A stretch of DNA of 64,000 nucleotides from Caprella mutica (GCA_947561585.1 CANNZV010002492.1:31922-95921); one strand, 5' to 3'; positions 22,082 through 34,054 are shown, numbered from the stretch's first letter. Notes: generated from the letters alone by a model not told the origin. Translations and numbers: made by a program.

Positions 22082-23774
22082 CGAGAAATGTTGATTCCTC
22101 GGTTATTGGTTTGAAAAATTCACACTTCTCAATTTAGAGACGAAATTTGTGTTCGGCTAAGAAAGAAAATATTTTAACAAGGTCAGTTTCGTTGCTGTTC
22201 GACGGTGTCACTGGCTATAAGATCATCCAGATCGACGCATTCATTTGGTATTTCTGCTACAAGAGGAGGAAGAAAACACTGAAAAGTGGATCCAGCAATT
22301 ACGAGTTCAAATGACATATAAAAAAGTAAAAAATGAGTGCATATATTGCAGTTTTGGATTTCTCTTTAGGAGCTACCGGAGTCAAAATCAGGTATTTAGG
22401 AAGAATGTTTTTTGCGCTAGTATCAATTAAATGAAGGTTTATAGTATAAGTAGAAGGTTTTTCATTTGAAACATCCAGTAGAATTTTAGTGTATATTCTA
22501 GTGTCAGCAATTGAGTTATTTCTGAAATCAATTGTCAAACAATTTGCTGCTAAAAATCTATACCAAGAGTGTATAAGTTACATTGGCAATGATTAAGGAC
22601 CATTGAATTGATCGTTTCATCCATGGAATTGGAAGCCGAAGCATTTGGCAGATTGAAACAAGTAGATCTAATGAATGGAGAATATTCAGCAGGAGAAGCG
22701 AGAAACTGGACGAAAGTTAGGCGATATATTGGAAGAACGAGAAAAGAGAATGCACCAAGGTTTTAAGTACATGTCTCTGTTGCCATAATAGAGGTTACAC
22801 CTCCATTATGAATGGTAGTAGTTGATACAACATCTGTGTGTGTTACAACAACGTTATACAACAACGCCCACTTGCCAACTCACGAAACCCGTGGATGGAC
22901 AAGTCCGACCGGACTTGGTCCGACCAACCAGTCTTCAAGAGACCATCGCGAACTATGAACACTTTAGTTAGGTGCCAATGGTATTTAAAGGGTGAACTGG
23001 AGAGTCCAACCTTCCAGTGAGTGAATAAACTTCATTTAAGGTACTGATAGTACTTTTCAAAGATGTTTTTCTACTCACTGCAGATAGAAATAACACACAA
23101 TGCATTATTCAAATTTAACACGCTAGTGGTAATGGCTTTCTATCGAAACGATTAACATATAGATCGATCAGATTCACTAATAGTTCATTTTAGTAAAACC
23201 TGATTTTCTAATAAACATCCAAATTTAAGCATACTATTTCAGAGTCCTGTTTAACCCTATACATGATCAGAAATGTTACAAGTTCCTAACTATTAGTTAA
23301 GTATTTCAATTAGAATAATTGAAATACTTGCTTGATTCCTTTTAAATTAATTAAGTATTAATTTCAATTCTATCTATAGAAAAAGAACTCAATATTCTAA
23401 GTTGTATAACTGATTTACAAAGTTCATGAAGTTATATAACTTAGTACAAATTATAAAGTTATATTCTGAGTTACAAGTTATAGCTCTGGGTTACAAGTTA
23501 TAAAGTTATGTTCTTAAGTTAACAGTTATATTAGCGGCTTACATCAAAGCTATTCGTTTATAATTATATTCGAGCTCCTAGCGAGAATAACATGACCATA
23601 AATTTAAATAGCATTTCCTTCTAATGAACAGTGTACAAGATTAAAAAGATTATGTCTGATTAAATGATTATCAAATTATAGAAATTGAAAGATTAAGTAA
23701 AGATACAAGTTCAGCGTATTAACAATCTTTCTATTGTTAATAAAAGTGTTTCTATTTGTAAATCTTCTAATAAA
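22082..23774. other. Unassigned region, possibly decayed Gypsy interior
   Basis: A 47-codon open frame at 22623-22766 (MELEAEAFGRLKQVDLMNG start) is unrecognised. At 22814-22846 a block GTAGTTGATACAACATC plus TGTGTGTGTTAC repeats part of the LTR at 24281-24309. 23430-23530 holds imperfect AGTTATAAAGTTATA repeats. Nothing else was identified. Confidence 0.4.
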
Positions 23775-24145
23775 TATTTCTTTTCTGTATGTGAACTTGT
23801 TTGGGCCAGAGCATACGGTGGTCCTTCCAAATGGGTGCGGGGAATAGTAAAGAAACGAAACAGTTCTCGTACTTATAAAGTATGGGTTGGCGAGAAGCTA
23901 TGGAATTGTCATGTCGATCAATTAAGGTGCTGTCATGCTGATGCGGAGTTTCACGCTCTCTCCAATGATCCTCTGGACTCTGACGATACTTACATGTACT
24001 TTCAGCCAAATGGGGTACATGTGGAGACTCGAGAGTCACGAGGAGAGGAAGTAGCTGCGACTGACTAACAGCAGGAAAAGCGCTACCCAGCCCGTGACAG
24101 AAGGCCACCTATTCGTTTTGCCGATGAATTTTCATATCGATAGGA
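23775..24145 (+). pseudogene. Ty3/Gypsy integrase C-terminus fragment
   Basis: The frame reads VWARAYGGPSKWVRGIVKK, RTYKVWVGEKLW and HVDQLR, the GPY/F-type module at the end of Gypsy integrases. An in-frame stop (about 24066) precedes a typical tail (RYPARDRRPPIRF). The rest of the polymerase is absent. Confidence 0.75.
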
Positions 24146-24250
24146 ACAATATTGATTTTGTAGTTTTAGTTATTTTTGTAATTTAAAAATTTTGTATAAC
24201 TTATTAGAATCATAAATATTAATAACTGTTTAATAGCCTAGGAAGGGAGA

Positions 24251-24443
24251 TGTTATATATGTACTTTTGTTTTGTAACCGGTAGTTGATACAACATCTGT
24301 GTGTGTTACTAGACTCTACTACTATCATGTACTTACATCACTATAGCTTTCATTCATGTCAGTTAGTTACTACCCAACCCTTGTCATCTAATCATTGTGC
24401 TAACTAATAAAAGCTATACAGTCGTACTAGTTTTCACTATACA
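24251..24443 (+). repeat. Gypsy 3' LTR (end approximate)
   Basis: A purine tract (GGAAGGGAGA) precedes TGTTATATATGTAC. An AATAAAAG polyadenylation-like signal lies near 24407. The LTR probably ends at ACA near 24443, but the end is uncertain because no complete 5' LTR is in the window. Confidence 0.55.
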
Positions 24444-24481
24444 CTTCAGTCTTCTTTCCTGTGGGTTTCTTTCAAGGAACT

Positions 24482-24562
24482 GTTCTGCGGGTGGCACCTC
24501 TATAAGGACAGAAATTATATAGTTACTTACACTAAGAATGTTGTTCTTAAAATATATGTTCT
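24482..24562 (-). repeat. Right arm of the 78-bp inverted repeat
   Basis: The inverse of the sequence split by the maT transposon at 19032-20405. On the minus strand it includes CTGTCCTTATAG, an acceptor-like border before AGGTGCCACCC. Its function is unknown. Confidence 0.65.
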
Positions 24563-24779
24563 AAAGATACCGATTTTAGTGAATAAAATCATAATGATAA
24601 TGTATTCATACACCGAATAGGTTTTTAAGGTCATAAATCGAAAGGTTACTGATTATAAAATACGACAAATAAGAATAATGTGTTGAATAATTTCGGTTTC
24701 ACTGGTGTTAAGGAAATGATTGAAACACACAAGTAACTATAAACTTACATTCCTTTGAATGAAAAAGAGCAGGTTATAC

Positions 24780-26875
24780 AAACAAACTAATGCACAGGAG
24801 AGGATAAAAAAGACGCCTCTCGCCTTCGGTAAGGCACGAGTCCATTGCAGGGGTTATTCTGGTCCCACCAAAAGAATCTCATGAAGTCACGATGTCTGGG
24901 ATCAACGTAGAAGGAATTGAACATTCTTTCGACATCCGCAGCAAAGCCTAATGCCTACAACTCCAAGACGAAATCTCCTGAGAACACCAAAAATTCTGTT
25001 GTTCTCGTCAAGTCCCTGTAAACAGTCATTCAGGCTTGTGCCGTTGTACCTAGCACTGGAGTCGAAGACCATACGAATCTGGTTTTTCTGGTCTATTGAG
25101 AACACTGGAACGTATAAGTACTCCATGAAGAGCTGGCCCCTTGGCATTTTCTCAACTTGACCCTTTGCTATGTAGTCTCTAAAGATCTCGAGGCAGCTAG
25201 CCAACTTCGCTGGATCTCTCTGCATACGACGAAGTGTATAAGAAGACCTCATAAAGACGGGCCTTTTGCTATCAGGAAGAACAGCTCCATCAAGGAGGGG
25301 AAGGGGGAATAAGAACTGTTGCTCATCCTTGGAATGATCAAGTTCCTCATCATCAAGATACTCCCTGAACACCTCGAAGCCAAGAGTGATGTGTGTATTT
25401 GACTGAGGGTAATCATTCTTGGCAACGTAGTGCTCGAAGCCACAAGCTATCTTCAGGCACTCGGTATCTTCGTAATATTTTCGTTCCAAGCATGCAGGGC
25501 CAACCAGAGACCATCCGAGAGAAGATCTGTAGACATACGGATGATTAGAACCATAAGATCTTCCTCTCATGGCTCCACCACAGTCGGCTCCCACCAGGAT
25601 GAGAACCTTTATGTCCTCGTCCAATGAAGAGAAACGTTTGGCGTAACTTTTATATGAGGGTCTGGTCTTCGTCTGGTAATCAGAGATTGTAGTTAGTTTG
25701 TAAATAATGGCATCACCCTCAATTCTAAAATGTTTCAACACTTTTGGATCCACTAAAGAGCAATTATTGTGATCATCCAAGATCGCTAGGCAACGTAAGG
25801 AACCAGGTATGTTTTACTCTCAAATCTACAATCGATGTCTTCAATCAAATTATTACATTATCTTCGTTATGCACGACATATTTGAGCACAAAATGAATTC
25901 AATTATCGAGAATCTCTATCGATATTACTAGGATTATTTCATCAATTGAGATCTCTAGTATTGGATCTTTGATTAGATGATTGCAAGGAAGTTAGGATTG
26001 AACTTAAAATTATGAAACTTTTCAGAATTTTCCTTATGCAGGATTGTAGGGTGACCCCTTTGACATCTCTCACAGGTCACATCAACCTTGAAATCTCTCT
26101 CTTGATGGTTGGGTTACAGGCACTTGTAACAGAACACATTGTCTCTCATAAACTGTATTTTAACTAGATAGGACATACTGCCAAACTTACTGCAATGCTC
26201 CTGTGTATTGCCATAGACCTAATGAAGAATGCACTTCTTAGCTTCATCCGAATTCGAAGCCAGAACTTTCACATGACTAGTAGAAAGCTGTGAAAGCTGG
26301 CATGTTGAGCTCTGAAACATAGTTTTCCAGGAACTTCACAAATTCTCTGAATTTTGGAAGAGCTCCGTGCTCTTCTCCATGGCGAAACACTTTGTTTGCC
26401 ACCCGCTGCGAAACTTATCCGATAACTTGTCGAGGATTACCTGTGTTCCGCTTGATAGATTGAACGAACTGGACACTGCCTCATACTGATGAGAGCCAAA
26501 TGACAAAATTCGAGGAGATCTTTCAGCAGAAAAGAGGTCCTACATGTTTTCAGAGTAGGAAACTCTCGTACCTTTTCGATGGTAGAGTTAGACACTCTCT
26601 CGCTTGATCCGTACCTCTCCTCAAGAGTTTGCCAGAGGTCTCCAAAAGCCATATCTGGATCTAAAGCCCCCCCCCCCCAAACTCGTCATCAAGGACCTGA
26701 GACGGTTTTGTGTTCGCTTGGGGAACATACATAAACTCTTGCGAGTTGGCCTCCGACTCCTCCAGTTTACGAGTAATTTGAGTCTTCCTGGACCAAAACT
26801 GGAGGTGTTCACCGTCAAAAGGATCCCCAAGTCCTCTCAGCAGTTCATGCTTGAGGTGCCTTCAGTTTAAACCAT
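24780..26875 (-). pseudogene. BEL/Pao retrotransposon remnant (gag, protease, start of RT)
   Basis: From the right: gag (GDPFDGEHLQFW..., LEERYGSSERV), broken by a run of 9-10 G/C at about 26671; then a zinc knuckle zone (CYKCL, CERC, HPTILH) near 26050-26130. From 25780 follow ILVGADCGG (protease Asp), HPYVYRSSLGWSLVGP, and the RT opening YVPVFSIDQKNQIRMVFDSS, SLNDCLQG, then FAADVERMFNSFYVD with its conserved Asp after a frameshift near 24960. It ends near 24780 before the catalytic YVDD motif. Sequences to about 27050 could be its 5' LTR, but no partner LTR is in the window. Confidence 0.8.
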
Positions 26876-26879
26876 GATA

Positions 26880-28430
26880 TACTGACTACATGGTATGCTC
26901 GCTAGATAATCAAAATGAGACCTGATCTGCGCATCGAGGTTGTGACGTCACGTGGATCTTTCATAGTTTGTTTACTTTTAGTCCACTACTGTATATTGAC
27001 TGTATTCGTACCCGCCTGCCAAAGAGCCGCTTGAGTAGTCTTTAACAAATAAATTAAATAATAATAATAAAACAGGCTAGGAGAAAAGCACATATATTTG
27101 AAGACGTCATTCTGGTGTACAGTAACTAAAAAAAGGAAAAAGTCACAATATTTAAAGAAAATATTTAACTAATACATGTATGTTTTAAACGTTAAACCAT
27201 TATGAAATATATTCAACGAAACAGTGAAATTCAACATCAAATAGACGAATAGCGTAAAGCCTATTCAATGTCTAGAATTATAATAGATAAATTAGTCTGC
27301 CAGCGAATAGATATAATTTTCTACGACTAAGGACAGAACTAGTTTTCTATGAAATCATTTTGAGGCGATACTAATACAAATGTAAAAGAGCAAAACTTGA
27401 AAGATATACATAAGAGCAAAGAGAAGAGGGACATATTGTGGATAAATATTACTATATGTGAGGTACTCTGCTAGAAAAATTGAGTTAGGTATTTATACAT
27501 TTATAAACCGTGAAACAATGGAAAAGAGACGAAAAAAATTGAATAATTATTGATCTATATGATTATTAGGTATATAAAAATAACTTGCATCAAGGTTGAG
27601 ATCTAAACTACGGTATTTTGAGGTTAAGATTGTGAGGAATTCTAAAATATGACTGCACTAAAGATATGTACCTATTGAGATGTAGGTACCTACCTACAGA
27701 CTACAGTGTACCTATCTATCAAGAGGTAGGTATACCTACTAACATACTACAATTACATTGCACATATCTATCAAGAAGTAGGTACCTACCTACATTCTAG
27801 GCTAACTACCTATCAACAGGTACGTATGACCCTACCTTAGACTACCTATAGAGAGGTAGTCAAAGGTAGGTACCTGCAGGTACGTATGTACCTAAATACA
27901 GACTACAGTGTACCTACCTCTCTATATAGGTAGTGTAAGGTAGGTACCTGAAGACTTGCAGGTATTTAGATACCATGAAAGATATCAACCATTCTCTAGT
28001 TTGGTAAGAATATAAGGCCATTTCATCTTGGTAAATAAATCGTAATGTAATAGATACCTAGGAACAAAATCTTATAATACAACTAATTTACACTATCTTA
28101 TATACTTTTCATAACAGCAACTCTCATTATGTACCTAAGTGACTAGTACGCTATTGTGTAGTGCGTATACGTGAATTGAAGAAAAACTACAACCTGAGTT
28201 TGTGATTGATTAAAGATAGATTTCTTACACAAAAGTATTAAAGTTTTATTATATGCTAATGTTATCGCATAGAATAATGTTTTTTCTTTCTATTATCGAA
28301 AAAATTAACAATATTGTTAACCATATATACGTAACATTCAAATAATTACTCTGTTTGTTCTATTATAATAATGCATGACACACATTTCCTAGGGTGTGTA
28401 GGGTGGGTTGAGGAACCTGCGCGCTTGCAT
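26880..28430. other. Spacer with GTAGGTAC-rich repeat cluster
   Basis: No coding region was recognised. 27655-27970 is a dense cluster of GTAGGTACCTACCT, CTATCAAGAGGTAGG and ACTACAGTGTACCTA motifs in both orientations, with an approximate 75-90 base period. The rest is AT-rich. Confidence 0.55.
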
Positions 28431-28432
28431 AC

Positions 28433-28710
28433 CTGTAGTTATTATATCATGGTTTGAACCATCCAATCTGTGACGACCAGAGTAATTCACTAACTCAGAC
28501 CGCTCAATCAATTTTGGAGCCGAAACAACAGTCTCCCTTTTAGCTTTAGTTGGCTCCTCCTCTCGCTTGCTGTGATCAAGATAATTATCGGAATCCTCAA
28601 TCCATTTCTCCAGAACATTTTCTACTTGCGGGGCCTCACGGAGAATTGAGGTTAATGGCTGGTTCCTTATTTCAGGGATGGCACCACTAGAAAAACAGGT
28701 CTTCTCATAA
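28433..28710 (-). CDS. Internal exon of an unrecognised host gene
   Basis: A strong acceptor (GATTTTCCATTCCCAG, AG at 28712-28711) and donor (ACTACAG before GTATGC at 28432) enclose 278 bases, phase 1 in and phase 1 out, with no stop. The protein is hydrophilic and charged (VENVLEKWIEDSDNYLDHSK, then REEEPTKAKRE), with one Cys and no domain I recognise. Codon use and GC are higher than the surroundings. Partner exons could not be found in the window. The intron just upstream shares a block with 11765-11855. Confidence 0.6.
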
Positions 28711-28719
28711 CTGGGAATG

Positions 28720-29264
28720 GAAAATCAAACATTTGTTAATATGTGTTTTAATGGAATCAGCATATTTAATTATGTATGATTACATACTCTGTTCATCTAA
28801 ATAATACTTATTTAAGAAAAGAAAATTTAATTTATTTTGAAAAAGCGTCATCTAGTGACAAATAGCACAAACTTTGCACGAGTCATTGACGACGCCATCT
28901 TGTTGTTATTTCACAAACGTTGTGCAAAAACTTTTGTATATCTGCGAGTGATATTATAAATTAGCTATAACTCTAAAAATACTTTATTTGTTAGTATATT
29001 GAATGTAAATCACAAATTCATTTATTTATAGCTTATTTCTGAAGATAAACAGACATTCTATAAACGTTCATGAAGATTGTTCTGGAAAGTTCTGGAATTA
29101 ATGCAAGCAACGCCGCCATCAATGAGATGATCGCATAAGCTGTTATGTTAATTATAAAAAACCCTATTTTCTCTGAAAATACAGTGATTTGAGAAGACAT
29201 ATTTCATATCCGTCACTAATCAATGTTTATTTATAATATTATGATAAAATATTTGATATGAAAA
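28720..29264. other. AT-rich stretch, nothing recognised
   Basis: This lies between the exon at 28433-28710 and the exon-like frame at 29265. No terminal repeats or coding features were seen. Confidence 0.4.
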
Positions 29265-29391
29265 TTATATGATCTCAGCCTTTATTTCTTGGACAGTTTC
29301 TACAGAGTGGTCCATATTAGACAGAATCCGTATCAAACTGTCTCTATCTCTGTTCTCCTCGGCTTCCAAGACTTTAAAGGTCCTCTCCAGG
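29265..29391 (-). CDS. Possible terminal exon, charged helix
   Basis: After a weak acceptor (TTTTTTTCTCGGAG) an open frame reads LERTFKVLEAEENRDRDSL and VETVQEIKAEII, then TAA. Its heptad-like hydrophobics suggest a coiled coil. No family was recognised. It may belong to a host gene or a lost transposon. Confidence 0.35.
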
Positions 29392-29444
29392 CTCCGAGAA
29401 AAAAATGAATTTATAACAGAATATTATATAACTAAGGTCTACGA

Positions 29445-29800
29445 TCATTATTCTGCAAACCGCATACAATTCGGTTCAATATATATTTTATAATTTATTT
29501 TTAAAGTTTTTTAATACTCTGTGAACAACAATTGAGCGAATCACTAATCTGATACTCAAGAAGATTATGTTTTGATTACAAATTTGAATTTTATAAACAA
29601 ACCATGCGTTTTCGGCCTTCATTTAAATTATTTTAGATATTAATTGTTTCCTAAAGTATATTAACGTTTCTATTATAAGTTCATTCAATTTTATACCTTT
29701 ACATGAATATTAAATGGATTTATTAAACCTAATTCCTAGTTGACATTCAAAACTAATGGTGTACATTCTTTTTCTTCAGGCTGAAAATTTCTTAAATTAG
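29445..29800. repeat. Diverged dispersed repeat, copy 2
   Basis: Aligns with 5660-5985 in the same orientation with many substitutions and small indels. Confidence 0.6.
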
Positions 29801-29945
29801 TAAGTCGTAAGTAAAATAGGTTTTGTAGAGTTTTGATTTTTAAAATCTTTAAAAGCATATAAAATTAAAAATATGCTACCAAATTCGATGCGGTTTGCAG
29901 CAAAATGATAAGGAACATTAGCTGAACAATTTCAACAATTTCAAA

Positions 29946-30350
29946 TATCTTAACTGAAGCATTAATTAATATCTTAACTGAAGCATTAATTAATATCTTA
30001 ACTGAAGCATTCCATTAATATTTAACTGAAGCATTAATTAATATCTTAACTGAAGCATAAATTAATATCTTAACTGAAGCATTCCATTAATATCTTAACT
30101 GAAGCATTCCATTAATATCTTAACTGAAGCATTAATTAATATCTTAACTGAAGCATTAATTAATATCTTAACTGAAGCATTAATTAATATCTTAACTGAA
30201 GCATTAATTAATATCTTAACTGAAGCATTAATTAATATCTTAACTGAAGCATTAATTAATATCTTAACTGAAGCATTAATTAATATCTTAACTGAAGCAT
30301 TAATTAATATCTTAACTGAAGCATTAATTAATATCTTAACTGAAGCATTC
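29946..30350. repeat. 24-bp tandem array, about 17 copies
   Basis: The unit is ATTAATATCTTAACTGAAGC plus ATTA; a few copies end ATTCC. It is open on the minus strand (INASVKIL repeated) only because the unit is eight codons long. Confidence 0.9.
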
Positions 30351-30359
30351 CATAAATAG

Positions 30360-31173
30360 TACACTTAGTAATTATATAAAAAGTCTGGTCTTCTATTTTA
30401 AGAAGAGAAATGTAACAAATCAGGCCGTATATATTAAGTAAGCCATGCATAAATAAACATTTCTTATAAAAATATATTCTAACTATAATGTTACTGCTAT
30501 GAAAAAAGGGTTGCAAATCACAGGCATCTTAGAGGGTTAATCATAATGTATTCAAATCATTTACTTTTCCTTCTATTTACTCTTTGATAGTTTTTCCCTT
30601 AAAAGGTTTTCAAATTAACAAAAAAGAGTCAATCTATCTGATTAGGCAGAAAAATGTAATATGATTCATCACTAAAATAATACACTTAGATTCGACTACT
30701 TTCCATAGTAAAAATATAGAACAATCAACAGACATTTGGTAACTGCGTTTATATTGAAAAAAAAATTTATACGTTGAGAAAATATTGTTGAAAGAAGCTA
30801 GATCTTACCGTTAATAAAAATCAAATCCTTTGCAAGCTATGAAGGGTGGATTAATTCTAAAGAGATTAGAACCACGAAAGAAATAATTAAATCCATTGTA
30901 ATTAAATATGAATTATTAGAAAAAAACAGTAGCACAAAATAAAGAATCATAAGAAAATAATTTCTAACTTTGAGTTAGTTGTATCATATGAAATTCCAAA
31001 TTCTGCATGAATTAACCTTCTAGAAATGTGATAAGTGAATTTCTTCGAAATTAGAGATTGGTTTATTTCAATACCAAAATAATTTTGTCTTTGATTTGAA
31101 ATATATGTTGGATGATTATATTATCGTGGTTTTGAAGGAACATTGTAAGCTGAACCACTTACAAAAAGTGGAT
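30360..31173. other. AT-rich region without recognised features
   Basis: No coding homology or repeats of note between the 24-bp array and the KDZ-like pseudogene. Confidence 0.4.
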
Positions 31174-31389
31174 CTAGTAACAGCACACATTCCAATTTAC
31201 AATGGCAATACACCATCTTTTCAATTTCAAATTACCTCTTTTCTGGGTGAAAATATTTGCAAAATATTTAAGGGATAAACCCAATGTTCTTTTTTCAGAG
31301 TTTTTCATGCGTCCTCTCACTATTAAGTTTTCCTTACACGCACCACACTTTCGTGCACGACAGTGCTTCAACATAATGATCTTGAATTT

Positions 31390-32224
31390 ATTAATTCTGT
31401 CTTCTTTAAGGAAGTGTGATGAATTCTTCTTAGATTTGAACGGTAGAATGGAATTCTTAGTCTTTTTCTTGTTAGTCTCTTCAAATTCAGGAGATCGTAT
31501 TGAAATAACTGTGCTAATATAGTGTTCACAAAGCTTGCATTCAAACACAGGTAAAGTTTCAGATTCCAGGACAATAACCCCCGCGGTCAAAAAAAAAAAA
31601 ACGGAAAAAAACCCCCCGGACAAAAACTCCCAAGCAAAAAACCCCCGGTCTATATAAATAGCATAATTCATTTTTATTAATATATTAAACATTATTCAAT
31701 GCAAACCAATAATTATTACATTTTCTTCGAAAATATGACAATTTTTTGCAAACTAAGGTATACCCAATTACCTATTAGCTATATAGTAAAAATAAGTACA
31801 GTATACATTTTGTCACTATCAAACCTGGCTGGGGGGGGGGGGGCAAGCCCCAAACCCCCCCCCCCCCCCAATCGGACCACTAACCTAACCTTAGGTGCAC
31901 TATATTTCTTTATATTTATAGCATATAGTAATTTCATTTATAAAATATTAATGAAAATTAATTAAAATGAATTATGCTATTTATATCAACCAGGGGTTTT
32001 TTGCACGGGGTTTTTTGCTTGGGGGGTTCTTGTCCGGGGGGTTTATTGTACGTTTTTTTTTTTTTGTCCAGGGGGTATATTGCACGGGGGGTTATTGTCA
32101 TGTCACCAAAGTTTCAATACTTTTAATCAATGTGCATGATTGGTGTACCCACCTATTGCACAAGTCACACTGCATCCACTTAGTGTTCCTGTTGGTGCCT
32201 TTATTTTTAGTTGGATCTATTGAA
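31390..32224 (-). pseudogene. PHD finger split by a foldback element
   Basis: Before the insertion the frame reads KWMQCDLCNRWVHQSC; after it, PVFECKLCEHY, which completes the finger. A basic tail follows (CRARKCGACKENL, lower-case core of a possible Cys cluster, near 31340). The insertion occupies 31562-32107. Confidence 0.7.
31562..32107. mobile_element. 546-bp foldback element with C/G-run motif ends
   Basis: The left arm has ACAATAACCCCCG, AAAAACCCCCCGGAC and CAAAAAACCCCCGG. The right arm is the inverse (GGGGTTTTTTGC, GTCCGGGGGGTTTATTGT, GGGGTTATTGT). Exact 9-bp duplications AAAGTTTCA flank it (31553-31561, 32108-32116). A poly-G/poly-C centre lies at 31831-31870. Confidence 0.85.
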
Positions 32225-32766
32225 CTAATTACTAATTTTTCCATTTTTCACAATGAATTGTAAAATCTGTTTTCTTTTTGTATCTGGATTCCCGAATAAT
32301 ATTTTCTTGTTCAACAACTTATCAACATGGGACAAAACAAAAACCCCACAAGAACTAGAATCACATTGCAGCTCCTGTTCAATTTTCAAAAAGCGCCAGC
32401 TATTTCCATCAAAATTTGTATTGAGAAATGTCCTTATTTGAGTTATACTGGAAGATCGCAGGCCAAGAGAGTCAAAAAGGGAAAAGTGTGAGATTGAGGG
32501 TTCAGTATTATAAATCGCCAATGATTATATTCACACCAAGGTAAAAGTAGGATATCTTTAGATAGATCGAAAAGATTTTAGATAATTCGTTTTGGTGAAG
32601 TTCTTAATAGGTATAACACACTAGAGCTTTCAATCAGAGATATATTTGTAGCATCACCTATGATAGATTTTATGAAAGTCAATAATAACATCATTCAGGT
32701 AAGAATTAGGTTGCAAAGTTTGCAAATCTGAATGTGCTATGGGAATACCATCCATTTCAAAAAATA
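32225..32766 (-). pseudogene. Ulp1-type (C48) cysteine protease domain
   Basis: It begins LQPNSYLNDVIIDF. A second frame shows EYNHWRFIILN (catalytic His) and a third shows SLFDSLG (Asp) and QELQCDSSSCGVFVLSH (Cys in the C-G-V-F motif). The His-Asp-Cys order matches SUMO-protease-like folds. At least two frameshifts separate the parts. Confidence 0.75.
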
Positions 32767-32816
32767 AAAAGTTATCTTTCAAATAATTTCCATGAATTGC
32801 TTGAGCCAGTGATACT

Positions 32817-33045
32817 GCGTCATCTTGTGGTGGAACAGAGTCATCTTGTGGTGGAACAAAGTCATCTTGTGGTGGAACAGAGTCATCTTGTGGTGGAACA
32901 GTCATCTTGTGGTGGAACAGAGTCATCTTGTGGTGGAACAGAGTCATCTTGTGGTGGAACAGAGTCATCTTGTGGTGGAACAGAGTCATCTTGTGGTGGA
33001 ACAGTCATCTTGTGGTGGAACAGAGTCATCTTGTGGTGGAACTGA
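32817..33045 (-). repeat. 21-bp coding minisatellite (VPPQDDS), frame-shifted by short units
   Basis: About 11 units of AGTCATCTTGTGGTGGAACAG, seven codons each on the minus strand. Two units, near 32900 and 33003, lack 2 bases. The short unit near 33003 moves the frame coming from the transposase side into a stop (CSTTR then stop). The array therefore breaks the gene. Confidence 0.85.
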
Positions 33046-33519
33046 TTTCATGATGCTCATTACATCAAAATCAAGGAAATCTTCTGTATATTCACTTCCT
33101 TCACTTTGGTCATCATAAGATGGAACTTTGGGGAGTGGTTTTTTCATATTCTTTTGTGATATAAGCGACCAAAGCAGTGTTTCTGGAGCGTCAAATTTGG
33201 TATACATAAAGCTTTTTTTCAAATTTCTTGCATTAATATTTCCATTATAAAGATGAATCAACAAACGCAGATAGAATAAATGGGTAACACCATCCATTCT
33301 ATCAATGAAATAATGAGATTTACCTATCTTATTATTAAATTTTTCTGACGTTTGAGTGTTGATCATTTTAATATTGGAGATCAATGTGATGTGGCAGCAA
33401 AGTTCAGAATCTCTCTTGCAATTAATCATATGAAATTCATCATATGCAATGTATATTTTGGAAGCGTTTGTTACTGGATTTGCCATAGCTGTGATCTATG
33501 TCAGAAGATTTCAGAGAAT

Positions 33520-33900
33520 TTAGACGAGGATTAAGAAAAGGTAGCTCAATTTGTTCTGTTTAGCAAGCAATACATTTTCCATTGTTGGCTCAACAAACAT
33601 TCCACAATGACTCTCTAAAAGCTCTGGTGCCCTTTTCATCAATTTTTTTGCTACTCTGTCTGGCATGTCACATATTAATATGCTAGGCTTGAACTTTAGA
33701 GATAAGAGCAAATCTACATAGTCAGATGGAGACTCGTGTTTAATAATAGACTTGAAAGCATGAGCTATACCATGCTTACAAGTGAATGTTAGATAGCCCC
33801 CAGATCCTCCATATACGCTGAACATTTTTTTCTGAAAATCAGGTAAAACATTCAGTTTATTCTTTATTTCGTGAATTAACTGATCTTTAGATGCAGACAT
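33520..33900 (-). pseudogene. KDZ-like block: transposase core
   Basis: The frame shows YLTFTCKHGIAHAFKSII, SPSDYVDLLLSLKFKPSIL and ICDMPDRVA, then GMFVEPT. The C-x-HG...K...E...D...P...D pattern matches the core of HMGXB3/KDZ-type proteins. The acidic residues at SPSD and ICD may be catalytic (inference). Confidence 0.6.
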
Positions 33901-34054
33901 TTTTTTAGCCTTTCAAGAAGATCTTTTTTACTTGTTTTTCTTATGACTTGAATTATTTCATCTTCTGAAATCATTGAGGTTTCTTCTAAAGATACATCAG
34001 AAGATGTACCCTTTTCAGATTCAGTAGAAGAAATTGATCCTACATTGAATGGAG

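Noticed and set aside
30095..30364. INASVKIL-repeat frame
   Set aside because: Product of the 24-bp tandem array; no start context or homology.
31174..31692. 172-codon minus-strand frame as one protein
   Set aside because: Its N-terminal part is translated foldback element; only the part after the insertion belongs to the PHD-finger gene.
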